Shown: positions 39,306-47,664, numbered from the stretch's first letter. The stretch: 64,000 nucleotides of DNA from Streptomyces sp. HUAS 15-9 (GCF_025642155.1 NZ_CP106798.1:6262001-6326000); one strand, 5' to 3'. Translations and numbers: made by a program. Notes: generated by a model from the letters alone, not told the origin.

Positions 39306-40499
39306 GTGCCCCAGACTTCTTCCCACACGCCCGCGCTCTCCCGCCGCTCCCTGCTGCGCGCGCTGGGCGGCACCGCCGGGCTCGGCGCCCTCGCCGGCTG
39401 CGGGGTGCCCGCCGCGTACGTGAAGCCCGGCGACCGCGCCGTAGCCGATCTGTCCGCCAAGGACAAGAAGCTGACCTGGGCGAACTGGCCCCTCTACATC
39501 GATACGGACGACGACGACCCGAACAAGCGGCCGACGCTCGAGGCCTTCGAGAAGCGCACCGGGATATCCGTCGACTACATCGAGGAGATCAACGACAACG
39601 ACGAGTTCTTCGGCAAGATCAGCCCGTCGTTGATGAACCACCAGTCGACGGGCCGCGACCTGATCGTCATCAGCGACTGGATGTGCGCGCGGTTCGTGCG
39701 GCTGGGCTGGGTCCAGAAGATGGACCGAGCCCGGCAGCCCAACGTGGCGAAGTACCTGGACCCGCTTCTGCGCTCGCCCGCCTTCGACCCCGGCCGCAGG
39801 TTCACGGTGCCGTGGCAGTCCGGCATCACCGGTATCGCGTACAACCGCCGCAAGCTGGGCCGCGAGATCCGTCATGTCTCCGACCTCTGGGCGAGCGACC
39901 TCAAGGGCCGGGTGACCCTCCTGTCCGGCCTGGACGAGGCGTTCGCGCTGCTCATGCAGGGCAACGGCGTGGACATCACCAAGTGGACGGCGGACGACTT
40001 CCACGGGGTGTGCGACCAGGTGGAGAAGGAGGTCCACCGGGGCCAGATCCGCCGCTTCACCGGCAACGACTACACCAAGGACCTGGTCAGCGGGGACGTA
40101 CTGGCCTGCCAGGCCTACTCCGGCGACGTCATCCAGCTCCAGGCCGACAACCCCGACATCCGCTTCGTCGTCCCCGAGGAGGGCGCGGAGCTCTGGTCGG
40201 ACTCCCTGATGATCCCCAACCGCGCCCGCCACAAGGCCAACGCCGAGCGGTTGGTGGACTACTACTACGAGCCCGAGGTCGCCGCGGAACTCGCCGCCTG
40301 GGTCAACTACGTCTGCCCGGTCCCGGCGGCCAGGGACGTCCTGGCGTCCTCCAAGGACAAGGACACCGCGGCCCTCGCGGACAACCCACTGATCTTCCCG
40401 GACACCGCGATGCGCCGCCGCCTGGCGATCGCCCGGGACATCAAGTCCACGGAGCGGGTGGAGTTCGCGAAGCGCTGGAACAAGCTCGTGGGGCTGTGA
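39306..40499 (+). CDS. Polyamine ABC transporter substrate-binding protein (PotD-like)
   Basis: A 397-residue exported binding protein. It starts with a twin-arginine-like signal (SRRSLLRALGGTAGLGALAG) directly followed by a lipobox Cys (AGC), so it is probably a Tat-exported lipoprotein. The PotD-like core includes LTWANWPLYID, RTGISVDYIEEIND and WQSGITGIAYNRR. GTG at 39306. Permease and ATPase genes that usually follow are absent; accessory DNA begins within 15 bases of the stop. Confidence 0.9.
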   Translation: MPQTSSHTPALSRRSLLRALGGTAGLGALAGCGVPAAYVKPGDRAVADLSAKDKKLTWANWPLYIDTDDDDPNKRPTLEAFEKRTGISVDYIEEINDNDEFFGKISPSLMNHQSTGRDLIVISDWMCARFVRLGWVQKMDRARQPNVAKYLDPLLRSPAFDPGRRFTVPWQSGITGIAYNRRKLGREIRHVSDLWASDLKGRVTLLSGLDEAFALLMQGNGVDITKWTADDFHGVCDQVEKEVHRGQIRRFTGNDYTKDLVSGDVLACQAYSGDVIQLQADNPDIRFVVPEEGAELWSDSLMIPNRARHKANAERLVDYYYEPEVAAELAAWVNYVCPVPAARDVLASSKDKDTAALADNPLIFPDTAMRRRLAIARDIKSTERVEFAKRWNKLVGL

Positions 40500-40510
40500 C
40501 GACAGCGATG

Positions 40511-40561
40511 CCGTTGTGTGACGAGGATTTTTAGTTGGCACAAAAGAGGGATAGTTGGCAC
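40511..40561. repeat. Island left-edge sequence with tandem TAGTTGGCAC motifs
   Basis: Starts CCGTTGTGTGACGAGGATTTT, matching the end of the right-edge repeats (GTTGTGACGAGGAGTTTT and GTTGTGGCGAGGATTT). Two exact TAGTTGGCAC motifs follow at 40532 and 40552, spaced 20 bases apart. The same ten bases occur inverted at 58951. Confidence 0.7.
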
Positions 40562-40579
40562 CATGATCGGCTGCCACTT

Positions 40580-40876
40580 GCAGAGTTGACGGCGCATCAC
40601 TTCGATGCACGGCCTGGGCGGCGTTTGAGCGATCTCGCGGATACGGGGTGCCGAGGTTCATTCCGCTGTCGGTGGTGATCGACGCCTGCTGCCAGGCGAG
40701 GTTCATCTGCGCTCCGGCATCTGCTCGGGCCGTAGCGACGAGGGCCGCGTAAGGGCCCGGATGCTTCGATCTGGAGCCGCGGGCGGACCTCAACTCTTGA
40801 CGGCCTCTGCGATCTGCGCATGTTGGGCGAGGCCCGTGCTGATCTCGCGCCAGCACTGCTCGACCAGGACAGTCAT
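40580..40876 (-). pseudogene. Remnant of an unrecognised gene
   Basis: From an ATG at 40876 the strand encodes MTVLVEQCWREISTGLAQHA then a stop after 28 codons; a shifted frame continues with GPYAALVATARADAGAQMNL and AWQQASITTDSG and runs to the island edge. The protein-like composition in two frames suggests one frameshifted gene. The family is not recognised. The rest of the 40500-40949 gap shows nothing else. Confidence 0.4.
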
Positions 40877-40949
40877 GGGCATGTGGCCTGGGCGGCCGGG
40901 TCAGCGTGGAGGACGAAGTGCTGCGGAATGCGGGCCCGGGCGCGTCTTC

Positions 40950-41642
40950 TCAGGAGTGCCGAACCGCTGACTGTCCGGCCGCGATGACACCCGTGCTGGA
41001 CGAGGCATTTCGAGCCTGCCGGTGTGCCGACCTGGCTCCGCTGATCCGGGGAGAGGCCGGCCCTCGCCCGACCTCCCGCGCAGTGGCGACGTAGCCGAGC
41101 CGTACGTCCCAGTGGCCACCTCGCCAGGTGAGGGTGACCGTGGACAGCGGCGGCACAGTGAGGTGCCAGAAGGCTCTTGCCGGTACGCCCAGAGCATGGA
41201 TGAGCGCTGCCCGGATCACGGCTGCTTCGGTGATGGCCACGGTGTGGCCCGTGGCGGGCTCCATGAAGCTCAGCCAGTCCGCTGTTCGGCGGCAGAGCCG
41301 GCGTACGGACTCACCTTCGTGTGGTGCGGCATCCGGATCGGTGAGCCAGGCGGTGAACCCGTCAGGATCGGTTGCGGCGACGTCGTCGACAGTACGACCG
41401 CACCATTCACCGAGGCCGAGATCGCGCAGCGCAGGCTCGGAGACTGCCGCCAGGCCGAGGGCGTCAGCGGTCTGCGTGCAGCGGACCGAAGGGGCCCGGA
41501 CAGTCGGGCCGTGGGGAGGGAGCGCTTCTGCCGCGGCGCCTGCCTTGCGCAGGCTGCACTCGCTCAGGGGAGCGTCACCGAGAACCGGATCCAGGGTGGC
41601 GTCACCGCCGGGCGCACACAGGAACGTCAGGCAGATCGTCAT
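40950..41642 (-). CDS. Histidine-phosphatase-like protein lacking the RHG motif
   Basis: A 230-residue protein from the ATG at 41642 (AAGGAGGTCC upstream). Blocks such as APSVRCTQTADALGL, LRDLGLGEWCGRTV, HEGESVRRLCRRTADWL and VAITEAAVIRAALIHALG match the phosphoglycerate-mutase-like fold, but where the catalytic RHG/RHA should be (after LTFL) the sequence reads CAPGGDATLD, so it is probably not a phosphatase. Related streptomycete proteins are, as I recall, often near cobalt transport (CbtAB) genes. The last 40 residues do not look family-like and suggest loss of the original stop. Confidence 0.7.
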   Translation of the reverse strand: MTICLTFLCAPGGDATLDPVLGDAPLSECSLRKAGAAAEALPPHGPTVRAPSVRCTQTADALGLAAVSEPALRDLGLGEWCGRTVDDVAATDPDGFTAWLTDPDAAPHEGESVRRLCRRTADWLSFMEPATGHTVAITEAAVIRAALIHALGVPARAFWHLTVPPLSTVTLTWRGGHWDVRLGYVATAREVGRGPASPRISGARSAHRQARNASSSTGVIAAGQSAVRHS

Positions 41643-41816
41643 CGGACGGACCTCCTTCTTGGCCCGGCACGGCTGCCGCCACGTCGGGACTCGTGCGCTC
41701 CAGGGTCGTCGGAAACCCTCCCGGCGCACCATCCGCCTGATGTCCGGAACCACCCCGCCAGTCGGCCGACGCGGCTCCGCCACCAGGGCGAACTCGGTGT
41801 GATCCATCCGATCCGC

Positions 41817-41975
41817 TCAGTGAGCCTTGGAGGCGGCGACTGCCGCGGCCGGGGTGTCACGCAGGCCGAGGCGCAGGTGCTCGACGTGATACAGGGCCTG
41901 CTCCAGCAGTTCGGCGACGTGGTTGTCGTACCTCGGAGCGGGCCGCTGCGGGCCCGGCGGGACAGGGAACACGGG
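41817..41975 (-). pseudogene. Possible ArsR-family regulator C-terminal remnant
   Basis: Reads YDNHVAELLEQALYHVEHLR then LGLRDTP before a stop, like the C-terminal helix of ArsR/SmtB metalloregulators (DNHV..LL..AL.H..H). An in-frame TAG lies just upstream and no helix-turn-helix is left. It occupies the 382-base gap 41643-42024, in which nothing else is recognised. Confidence 0.4.
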
Positions 41976-42024
41976 ATGTGCCTGGGCCTATAGGCGAGGA
42001 CACCGGTCAACGCCCCTGCGGTGG

Positions 42025-42957
42025 TTACGCACCCAGGCCGGTGCACGCCAGCCTGCTGTCCACTTTGGCGCAGGCTTCCACTCCTTGGGGTGATGCCACG
42101 GCAAGCATCGGGCTGGCCCAGCCACCCGAACCGTCGCCCGGATACGTCACGGACAGCACGTTGCTCCCGGACCGGACGGAGATGACGCGAGCGGCCGAAC
42201 TCCGCGCCTGGAGCTCGGCCCAAGCGGTGCCGCAGGACGGGGAGTACTCCAGCCGCACCACGTACGAGTCGGCATGGACGTGGGCTTTGGTCTGCGCATC
42301 GCGGTCGCAGTCGGAGAGGTCAGGTAGCTGTCCCTCACAGGCCCTGCCCCGGCACGAGGAGCCCACCGCGGGCCGTTCGCCCGGACCACCGGGCGAGAAG
42401 CCCACGGCGGGCCGCTCGCCTGGATCACCGGAGCGGTTGGCCAGGAATGGGATCACGGCCACCGCAGCAGCAGTGACGACCAGGGCAAACGCCGACAGCA
42501 GCAACCGGGAACGGGCGGGCCGTGCCACGGGGGCGCCGCCCGGCGGCGCCCCCGGGACCAGCGCATGATCGGCCTCCTGCCACCGGACCAGCACCGGCGC
42601 GGGGTCGACGCCCGCCAGCCGGGCGAGTTCCTCCACGGCCGAACGAGGGGGCCGCTGGACGCCGCGGAGATAGCGGTGCCAGGCGGACTTGCTGTACGGG
42701 GTGCGCGCGGCCAGGGCCGAAAGACTGAGACCAGTGCGCACCTTCAGCCCGTGCAGCTCCCTCACAAACGGGTCATCGACCTGCGCGCTGCCCAGCTCGT
42801 GCAGCTCCCGCAGCCGGTTCACGACTCGACCGGTCTTGATCTCCCCCAGACGGATCAGCGGGCGCTTCGGACGCGGCTTCCCGGCCGCCTTCGAGGTCTT
42901 CCTCACCACGCTCGAAGTCTTCGCCACCATCTGGTTCCCAACCTGGGAACCCGCCAT
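42025..42957 (-). CDS. Membrane-anchored XRE-type regulator with DUF2690 domain
   Basis: A 310-residue protein. The N-terminal helix-turn-helix (LKVRTGLSLSALAARTPYSK; WHRYLRGVQRPP) is followed by a membrane segment (RLLLSAFALVVTAAAVAVIP) and an extracytoplasmic DUF2690 domain with four cysteines (CRGRACEG; SDCDRDAQ; SPSCGTAWAELQ). A GERPAVG-containing segment is duplicated. The ATG at 42957 was chosen; another at 42930 lies after a palindrome. DUF2690 proteins are abundant in Streptomyces and uncharacterised. Confidence 0.8.
   Translation of the reverse strand: MAGSQVGNQMVAKTSSVVRKTSKAAGKPRPKRPLIRLGEIKTGRVVNRLRELHELGSAQVDDPFVRELHGLKVRTGLSLSALAARTPYSKSAWHRYLRGVQRPPRSAVEELARLAGVDPAPVLVRWQEADHALVPGAPPGGAPVARPARSRLLLSAFALVVTAAAVAVIPFLANRSGDPGERPAVGFSPGGPGERPAVGSSCRGRACEGQLPDLSDCDRDAQTKAHVHADSYVVRLEYSPSCGTAWAELQARSSAARVISVRSGSNVLSVTYPGDGSGGWASPMLAVASPQGVEACAKVDSRLACTGLGA
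42933..42951. promoter_or_regulatory. 19-bp palindrome at the XRE/DUF2690 gene start
   Basis: GGTTCCCAACCTGGGAACC: eight-base arms around ACC, perfect. It lies between the two candidate start codons of the regulator gene, so it could be an autoregulatory operator if the downstream ATG (42930) is the true start. Confidence 0.55.
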
Positions 42958-43205
42958 GACCACCCAGACCGACGACACCGGCGTACCGCAGTTCGCCGGG
43001 AAACTCGACACTCCATCGTGGGACCTCCACTCCGCAGAGGCCGCGTTTCAGCAGGTCAGCGAATTCCGTCGGTTCGCCACGACCATGCTGCGGTCACCAT
43101 CGGGACGTCCGGACTGGACCCGGGCCGCATGCCGTTTCGGGCAACGAGGCGATGACGAGGGACCTGGCTTGCTCCCGGATGACTCGTACAGATGGTCGAA
43201 CGACT

Positions 43206-43637
43206 TCAGGAGGGGGCGCGCCCTATCAACATGGCCCGGTGGTGGTACTCGTACAGGCCGTCGAAGAGGGGGCCGGTCAGCTCCAGGATCCGCTGGTCGT
43301 CACAGATCATGGACAGGCCGCGCAGGACTGCGTCCACACCGGGGGCTTCGGGGGCGTCGTAGCGTTCGTCGTCGAGGTCGGCCTCGTGGACGATCTCCGC
43401 GAGTTTCCACAGCACGGGGTCGGCCAGCTCGTAGTGGCGCAGGATCGTCTCGAAGGAGCAGTCGCCGCCGTGGTGGCCGAGTTCCACACCGCGCATGTCG
43501 AACGGGGTCGCGTCGTCCGGGACTTCGGCGGGGTCGGTGACGAAGACGAACTGCGCCTCCTTGTCGACGTGCCGGCGGATCAGCCAGGCGCAGGCGGCCC
43601 GGTCGATGTGGATCCCGGCGCGGGTCGCCCACTTCAT
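43206..43637 (-). CDS. Chromate resistance ChrB C-terminal-domain protein
   Basis: A 143-residue protein starting MKWATRAGIHIDRAACAWLI, with RRHVDKEAQFVFV, TPFDMRGVELGHHGGDCSFE and HYELADPVLWKLAEIVHEAD, the pattern of the ChrB C-terminal (chromate resistance exported-like) domain. It starts inside the stop of the upstream gene (ATGA overlap), so the two are co-translated halves of what is elsewhere a single ChrB. No ChrA transporter gene is in the window. Confidence 0.82.
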   Translation of the reverse strand: MKWATRAGIHIDRAACAWLIRRHVDKEAQFVFVTDPAEVPDDATPFDMRGVELGHHGGDCSFETILRHYELADPVLWKLAEIVHEADLDDERYDAPEAPGVDAVLRGLSMICDDQRILELTGPLFDGLYEYHHRAMLIGRAPS

Positions 43638-44182
43638 GCGCTCTTCCCCGGATGGCTTGCGGTCTTCGGCGCTGCGCCGGCTTTGCCGCCTGGCTCGTCG
43701 GCGAGGGCGCGTACGGCGGCATGTGCGCGGTCGCGTTCGAGGGGCGGGAAGAAGTCGCGTCGGCCGATACGTCGCAGTTCGGCGCGCAGCCTGCGGACGA
43801 CCGATGCGGCGTTGGCCGCGCCGGCGGCTTGGGTTGCCTGGTCGATGACGGCTTGGTACTCGGCGGCGCGGGCGGTGGCCATGGCCGTCGCCAGTTCGCG
43901 CTCCTGGGCGTGGGTTGCCGGCCGGGCCAGCCAGATGGAGGCGGAGCCACCGGCTTCGATGGCCTCGTCGGCAATCCACTCCAGCTGTTCGCGGGTGCGG
44001 GCGTCGGCGGGCAGTGTGACCAGGCCGTCGGAGAGCTGGGCGACTCCCAGGCGCTTGAGCTTGCGCCAGATCTTGATGCGGGGCGTGGAGGGTTCTCGGG
44101 GCATCCGGTAGGAGAGCAGGACCCACTCGCCCGGGTTGCGGGTCGGCCGGTCAGCGGTCACGGCGTGTACCGATCCCTGCAT
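43634..44182 (-). CDS. chrB: Chromate-sensing regulator ChrB, N-terminal-domain protein
   Basis: A 182-residue protein with WVLLSYRMPREPSTPRIKIW, RKLKRLGVAQLSDGLVTLP and REQLEWIADEAIEAGG, typical of the ChrB N-terminal domain, which in Ochrobactrum represses the chr operon and senses chromate (family knowledge). The ATG at 44182 and a GTG at 44161 are possible starts; neither has a clear ribosome site. A perfect 18-bp palindrome lies 44 bases upstream of the ATG. Confidence 0.8.
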   Translation of the reverse strand: MQGSVHAVTADRPTRNPGEWVLLSYRMPREPSTPRIKIWRKLKRLGVAQLSDGLVTLPADARTREQLEWIADEAIEAGGSASIWLARPATHAQERELATAMATARAAEYQAVIDQATQAAGAANAASVVRRLRAELRRIGRRDFFPPLERDRAHAAVRALADEPGGKAGAAPKTASHPGKSA

Positions 44183-44225
44183 CGGACGTTGTCCGGCCCA
44201 TCGATGCTCCCCACAGTCAGATCGA

Positions 44226-44243
44226 ATGCAACCATGGTTGCAT
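44226..44243. promoter_or_regulatory. 18-bp palindromic operator upstream of chrB
   Basis: ATGCAACCATGGTTGCAT, a perfect inverted repeat, between the end of the sensor kinase gene and the start of chrB. A near-identical copy (one base different) is at 48735-48752. Confidence 0.75.
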
Positions 44244-44258
44244 GCTGCTTGGGGTGCA

Positions 44259-45341
44259 TCAAGTGGACACGGGCGGGAGCGGAAGGGTGTGGAGGGTGAT
44301 CCATACGACGGCGCCTCCGTCGGGGTGGTTGAAGGCGCCGTACGCGCCATCGGCTGCGCGGGCGATGGCGGCGGTGATGGCCAGTCCGAGGCCGGTTCCC
44401 GTGGTGGCGCGGGAGCGGTCGGCCTGGGTGAAGCGGTCGAAGGCGTGTGGAAGGAAGTCGGGCGGAAAGCCGGGGCCGTGGTCTCGGACCTCGATGCGGA
44501 TCTGCTTCTCGTAGGGGCGGGCGGTCACTTCAACGGGGCCGCGGCCGTGCTGCTGGGCGTTGTGGAGAAGGTTCGTCACCGCTCGCTCCAGCCGGTCGCT
44601 CGGGATGGCGGCGGTCAGTCCGGCGGGGCAGTCGACGGTGACGGCCCTGCCAGGGGAGCCGTTGCGGAGACGGGCGGCCACGCTGCGCAGGAGAGGGGCC
44701 AGGTCGTGCACCGTCGACCCGGCCGGGGTGGTGTCGCGACGGTCGGTGCGGGCCAGGAGCAGCAGGTCCTCGGCGAGCTGGACGAGCCGTTCGGTCTCCT
44801 CGTGCGCGGAGACGAGGGCGGCGTGCAGTTCGGTGGCGCCGCGGGGGTGCCGTAGGGCGAGTTCGATCTCGGTGCGTAGCAGGCTGAGCGGGGTGCGCAG
44901 TTCGTGGCTGGCGTCGGCGACGAAGAGCCGCTCATGGTCCAGGGCGGTCTGAAGCCGGGTGAGCATGTCGTTGAGGGTGGTGGCGAGGCGGGCGATCTCG
45001 TCGCGGCTGGGGGGCACGTCGAGGCGGTAGCCGGGGGTGTCCTCGGTGACGGCGGCGGCTTGGGTGCGCATGCGTTCCACCGGGCGCAGGGCCGCGGCGG
45101 CCAGCAGGTAGGCGCCGATGGCGGCCAGCACGAACACGATGGGCAGTGCCGTGAGCAGCTCGCGCAGCAGGTCGTCGAGGGCTTCCTGCTGGGCCTGTTG
45201 GGCGATGCCGGTGGCGGTGCCGTATTCGCTCTGGGCCTCGCGGAAGCGGCTGAGGGTGAGGTAGCCGGCGCCGGTCAGGACCAGGGCCATCACGGCGGCG
45301 AAGATCGCGGTGAGGCGGATGCGGAGCGGGATGCGGTTCAT
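44259..45341 (-). CDS. Sensor histidine kinase (EnvZ/PhoR type)
   Basis: A 360-residue membrane kinase: segment 1 at about 8-30, a short extracytoplasmic loop, segment 2 at about 66-86, HAMP domain, H box ADASHELRTPLS (His about 146), N box NLLHNAQQHG, and G boxes RDHGPGFPP and GTGLGLAI. The short sensor loop suggests sensing in or at the membrane. ATG start overlaps the response regulator stop by four bases. Confidence 0.92.
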   Translation of the reverse strand: MNRIPLRIRLTAIFAAVMALVLTGAGYLTLSRFREAQSEYGTATGIAQQAQQEALDDLLRELLTALPIVFVLAAIGAYLLAAAALRPVERMRTQAAAVTEDTPGYRLDVPPSRDEIARLATTLNDMLTRLQTALDHERLFVADASHELRTPLSLLRTEIELALRHPRGATELHAALVSAHEETERLVQLAEDLLLLARTDRRDTTPAGSTVHDLAPLLRSVAARLRNGSPGRAVTVDCPAGLTAAIPSDRLERAVTNLLHNAQQHGRGPVEVTARPYEKQIRIEVRDHGPGFPPDFLPHAFDRFTQADRSRATTGTGLGLAITAAIARAADGAYGAFNHPDGGAVVWITLHTLPLPPVST

Positions 45342-46036
45342 GGTGTGCGGGTGGTGGTGCGGCCGCCGTCGCGGCGGATCCGGTATCCGGCGCCGCGGAC
45401 GGTCTCGACGGCCCGGGTGCCGTAGGGGCGGTCGATCTTGTCGCGCAGGGCCTTGATGTGGGCGTCGACCACGTTGGAGCCGGGGCTTGTGCCCAGGTCC
45501 CAGCAGTGCTCGACGAGCATGGCGCGGGTCAGCACGGTGCCGGGGCGGCGCAGGAGCGCCTCCAACAGCGCGTACTCCTTGCCGGTCAGCGAGATCTCCT
45601 CCTCGCCGCGTTGCACAGTGCGCGTGGCCGGGTCCAGACGCAGATCGCCGGCGGTGAGGACGGCCGGGCGCTCGAACGGACCACGGCGGATCATCACCCG
45701 CAGCCGTGCGAAGAGCTCCTCCAGGCTGAACGGTTTGGTCAGGTAGTCGTCCGCTCCTCCGTCCAGGCCGCGCACGCGGTCGGCGACTGCGTCCTTGGCG
45801 GTCAGCATGAGCACCGGCAGCCACACACCGCGTTGCCGGAGGGTTACGCAGACCTCGAAGCCGTCCAGGCCCGGCAGCGTCACGTCCAGCACCATCGCGT
45901 CGTAGGCGGCCACGTCGGTGAGGGCGAGGGCCTGCGGGCCGTCGGGAGCCGTGTCGACGGCATAGCCTTCCTCTGTCAGGGCCCGGCACAGCAGGTCCCG
46001 CATCTTGGGCTCGTCCTCGACCACCAGGATCCGCAT
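45338..46036 (-). CDS. OmpR-family response regulator
   Basis: A 232-residue regulator: receiver domain with phospho-acceptor about Asp51 (MVLDVTLPG) and TKPFS lysine, then a winged-helix DNA-binding domain (LTGKEYALLEALLRRPGTVL; VVDAHIKALRDKI). First gene of the RR-kinase operon; divergent from the DUF1259 lipoprotein gene with a large inverted repeat between them. Confidence 0.93.
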   Translation of the reverse strand: MRILVVEDEPKMRDLLCRALTEEGYAVDTAPDGPQALALTDVAAYDAMVLDVTLPGLDGFEVCVTLRQRGVWLPVLMLTAKDAVADRVRGLDGGADDYLTKPFSLEELFARLRVMIRRGPFERPAVLTAGDLRLDPATRTVQRGEEEISLTGKEYALLEALLRRPGTVLTRAMLVEHCWDLGTSPGSNVVDAHIKALRDKIDRPYGTRAVETVRGAGYRIRRDGGRTTTRTP

Positions 46037-46090
46037 CGCACCTTCCCTCGTCCGCCGTCACCGCGCACGTCGTCGCACCCTTCACGATCC

Positions 46091-46160
46091 CCGCCGCTGA
46101 TGAAGGTGGCATGAAGTCACCCGAGTGGGTGGGTCTTCATGGCAACTTCATCAGCGGCGG
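46091..46160. promoter_or_regulatory. 26-bp inverted repeat in the divergent RR/lipoprotein promoter
   Basis: Left arm 46091-46116 and right arm 46135-46160 are inverse complements except for two mismatches. Each arm contains two ATGAAG (or CTTCAT) hexamers 11 bases apart, the spacing typical of tandem OmpR-family binding sites. It is the likely site by which the regulator controls its own operon and the lipoprotein operon. Confidence 0.65.
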
Positions 46161-46212
46161 CTTCGCTGAGTTACACAGGCACCTTCGACAACGACCCCGA
46201 CGAGGAGTGGTC

Positions 46213-47214
46213 ATGTCACCCCGTTCGCGCACGAAGCCGACCGCAGGGACGGCGGCTGCGCTCCTGCTGGTGGCGAGCACCGGCCTGATGGCAGGCTGCG
46301 GCACCCAGACGAGAAGCCACGCCGGCGGCGGTACCGGTGTCGTCGCGGCGCAGGCCGCCTCCCGGCACCAGCACCTTGAACAGCCCGTCCAGACCACCGA
46401 GGCGGACTGGAAGCCGGTCGCCGATGCCCTCGGCCGCACTGGAACGCTGATGAAGGGCACCGTGTACCGCGTCCCGCTGCCCCGCAAGGACCTCACGGTC
46501 ACCACCCAGGGCGTGACCGTGAAACCGGGCCTGTCGCTCGGCGGCTACGTGGCCTTCGCCAAGTACGAGCACGAGACCATGCTCATGGGCGACCTGGTCG
46601 TCACCGAGGACGAACTGCCCAAGGTCACCGACGCGCTGCAGGCCGCCGGGATCGAGCAGACGGCCCTGCACAAGCACCTGCTCCAGCAGTCCCCAGCGAT
46701 CTGGTGGACGCACATCGACGCCATGGGCAACCCGGTCACTCTGGCCAAGGGCCTGAAGCCCGCGCTCGCCGCCACCGCCATCCCGCCCGCCTCGCCGCCC
46801 CCGGCCACCCAGCCGCCCATCGACCTGAACACCGCCGGCATCGACAAGGCACTCGGTCGCAAGGGCACGGCTGACGGCGGCATCTACAAGTTCTCCATCG
46901 CCCGCGCGAACACCGTCACCGACGGCACCCACGTGCTGCCGCCCGCGCTCGGCATCACCACCGGCATCAACTTCCAGCCCCTGGGCGGCAACAAGGCCGC
47001 CATCAACGGCGACTTCGTGATGACCGCACCTGAGGTGCAGAAGGTCATCCAGGCTCTGCGCAAGGGAGGCATCGATATCGTCGAGCTCCACAACCACTCT
47101 CTGACCGACCAGCCGCGCCTGTTCTACCTGCACTTCTGGGCCACCGGTGACGGCGTCACCCTGGCCAAGGCACTCCGACCGGCCCTTGACGCGACCGCCC
47201 TGGCTCCGGCGTGA
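46213..47214 (+). CDS. Lipoprotein with duplicated DUF1259 (LppY/LpqO-like) domains
   Basis: A 333-residue lipoprotein with lipobox LMAGC at about residues 25-29. Two related halves follow: WKPVADALGRTGTLMKGTVY and IDKALGRKGTADGGIYKFSI each start a DUF1259 domain, with matched HETMLMGDLVVTEDELPKV and AINGDFVMTAPEVQKV blocks and HxH-type motifs (ALHKHLL; ELHNHSL). The function is unknown; conserved histidines hint at metal binding. ATG at 46213 follows GAGGAGTGGTC. Confidence 0.82.
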   Translation: MSPRSRTKPTAGTAAALLLVASTGLMAGCGTQTRSHAGGGTGVVAAQAASRHQHLEQPVQTTEADWKPVADALGRTGTLMKGTVYRVPLPRKDLTVTTQGVTVKPGLSLGGYVAFAKYEHETMLMGDLVVTEDELPKVTDALQAAGIEQTALHKHLLQQSPAIWWTHIDAMGNPVTLAKGLKPALAATAIPPASPPPATQPPIDLNTAGIDKALGRKGTADGGIYKFSIARANTVTDGTHVLPPALGITTGINFQPLGGNKAAINGDFVMTAPEVQKVIQALRKGGIDIVELHNHSLTDQPRLFYLHFWATGDGVTLAKALRPALDATALAPA

Positions 47215-47576
47215 TCGGCTGGGGGCAGATCGTCTACGGCGCCGTGCTGTCGGCCATCTTCGCGGCCGTCCTCATCGCCGCTGCCCGGGGCCGCAGCCGT
47301 GCTGTCCTGGTGACCGGTGCGCTTGCCGCAGCGGTCGGGCCCCTGGCCTGGAACGCGATCCTGCGGGCCGCTCACGGAGATCAGTTCTTCACCGACGCAC
47401 CCGTGATCGTCTTCCCCGTCAGCTGGCAGGACACCGGCTCCGGCGTCTTCACCCTCGCCGCCGCGTCCCTCGGCTACGGGCTCGGCCCGCTGGCCGCGCA
47501 GCCGAGCCGCACCAGCCTCCGCTACGCACTCCTGGCCGCCGCCGCGGCCCTGCTCGTCGACATCTACCTGTACTGA
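47211..47576 (+). CDS. Small membrane protein
   Basis: A 121-residue protein with about four hydrophobic segments (IVYGAVLSAIFAAVLIAAA; AVLVTGALAAAVGPLAW; VFTLAAASLGYGLGPLA; LLAAAAALLVDIYLY). Its GTG start overlaps the lipoprotein stop (GTGA), so the two are coupled. No family recognised. Confidence 0.75.
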   Translation: MIGWGQIVYGAVLSAIFAAVLIAAARGRSRAVLVTGALAAAVGPLAWNAILRAAHGDQFFTDAPVIVFPVSWQDTGSGVFTLAAASLGYGLGPLAAQPSRTSLRYALLAAAAALLVDIYLY

Positions 47577-47585
47577 ACGGCCCTC

Positions 47586-47629
47586 GGTCGTCCCGCCGCT
47601 CTCGGTGGACAGCGAGCGGCGGGACGACC
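47586..47629 (+). terminator. Strong hairpin before the beta-propeller gene
   Basis: GGTCGTCCCGCCGCTC (47586-47601) pairs perfectly with GAGCGGCGGGACGACC (47614-47629); GGCCC and GGGCC extend the stem. It ends the lipoprotein operon or attenuates into the next gene, only 35 bases on. Confidence 0.85.
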
Positions 47630-47664
47630 GGGCCGCTTCACCACCGAACCGGGAAAGCCCGCAC

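Noticed and set aside
42956..43205. Plus-strand gene starting MTTQTDDTGVPQFAGKLD
   Set aside because: It reads plausibly for about 80 codons but then runs antisense into chrB without a stop; at best a truncated remnant.
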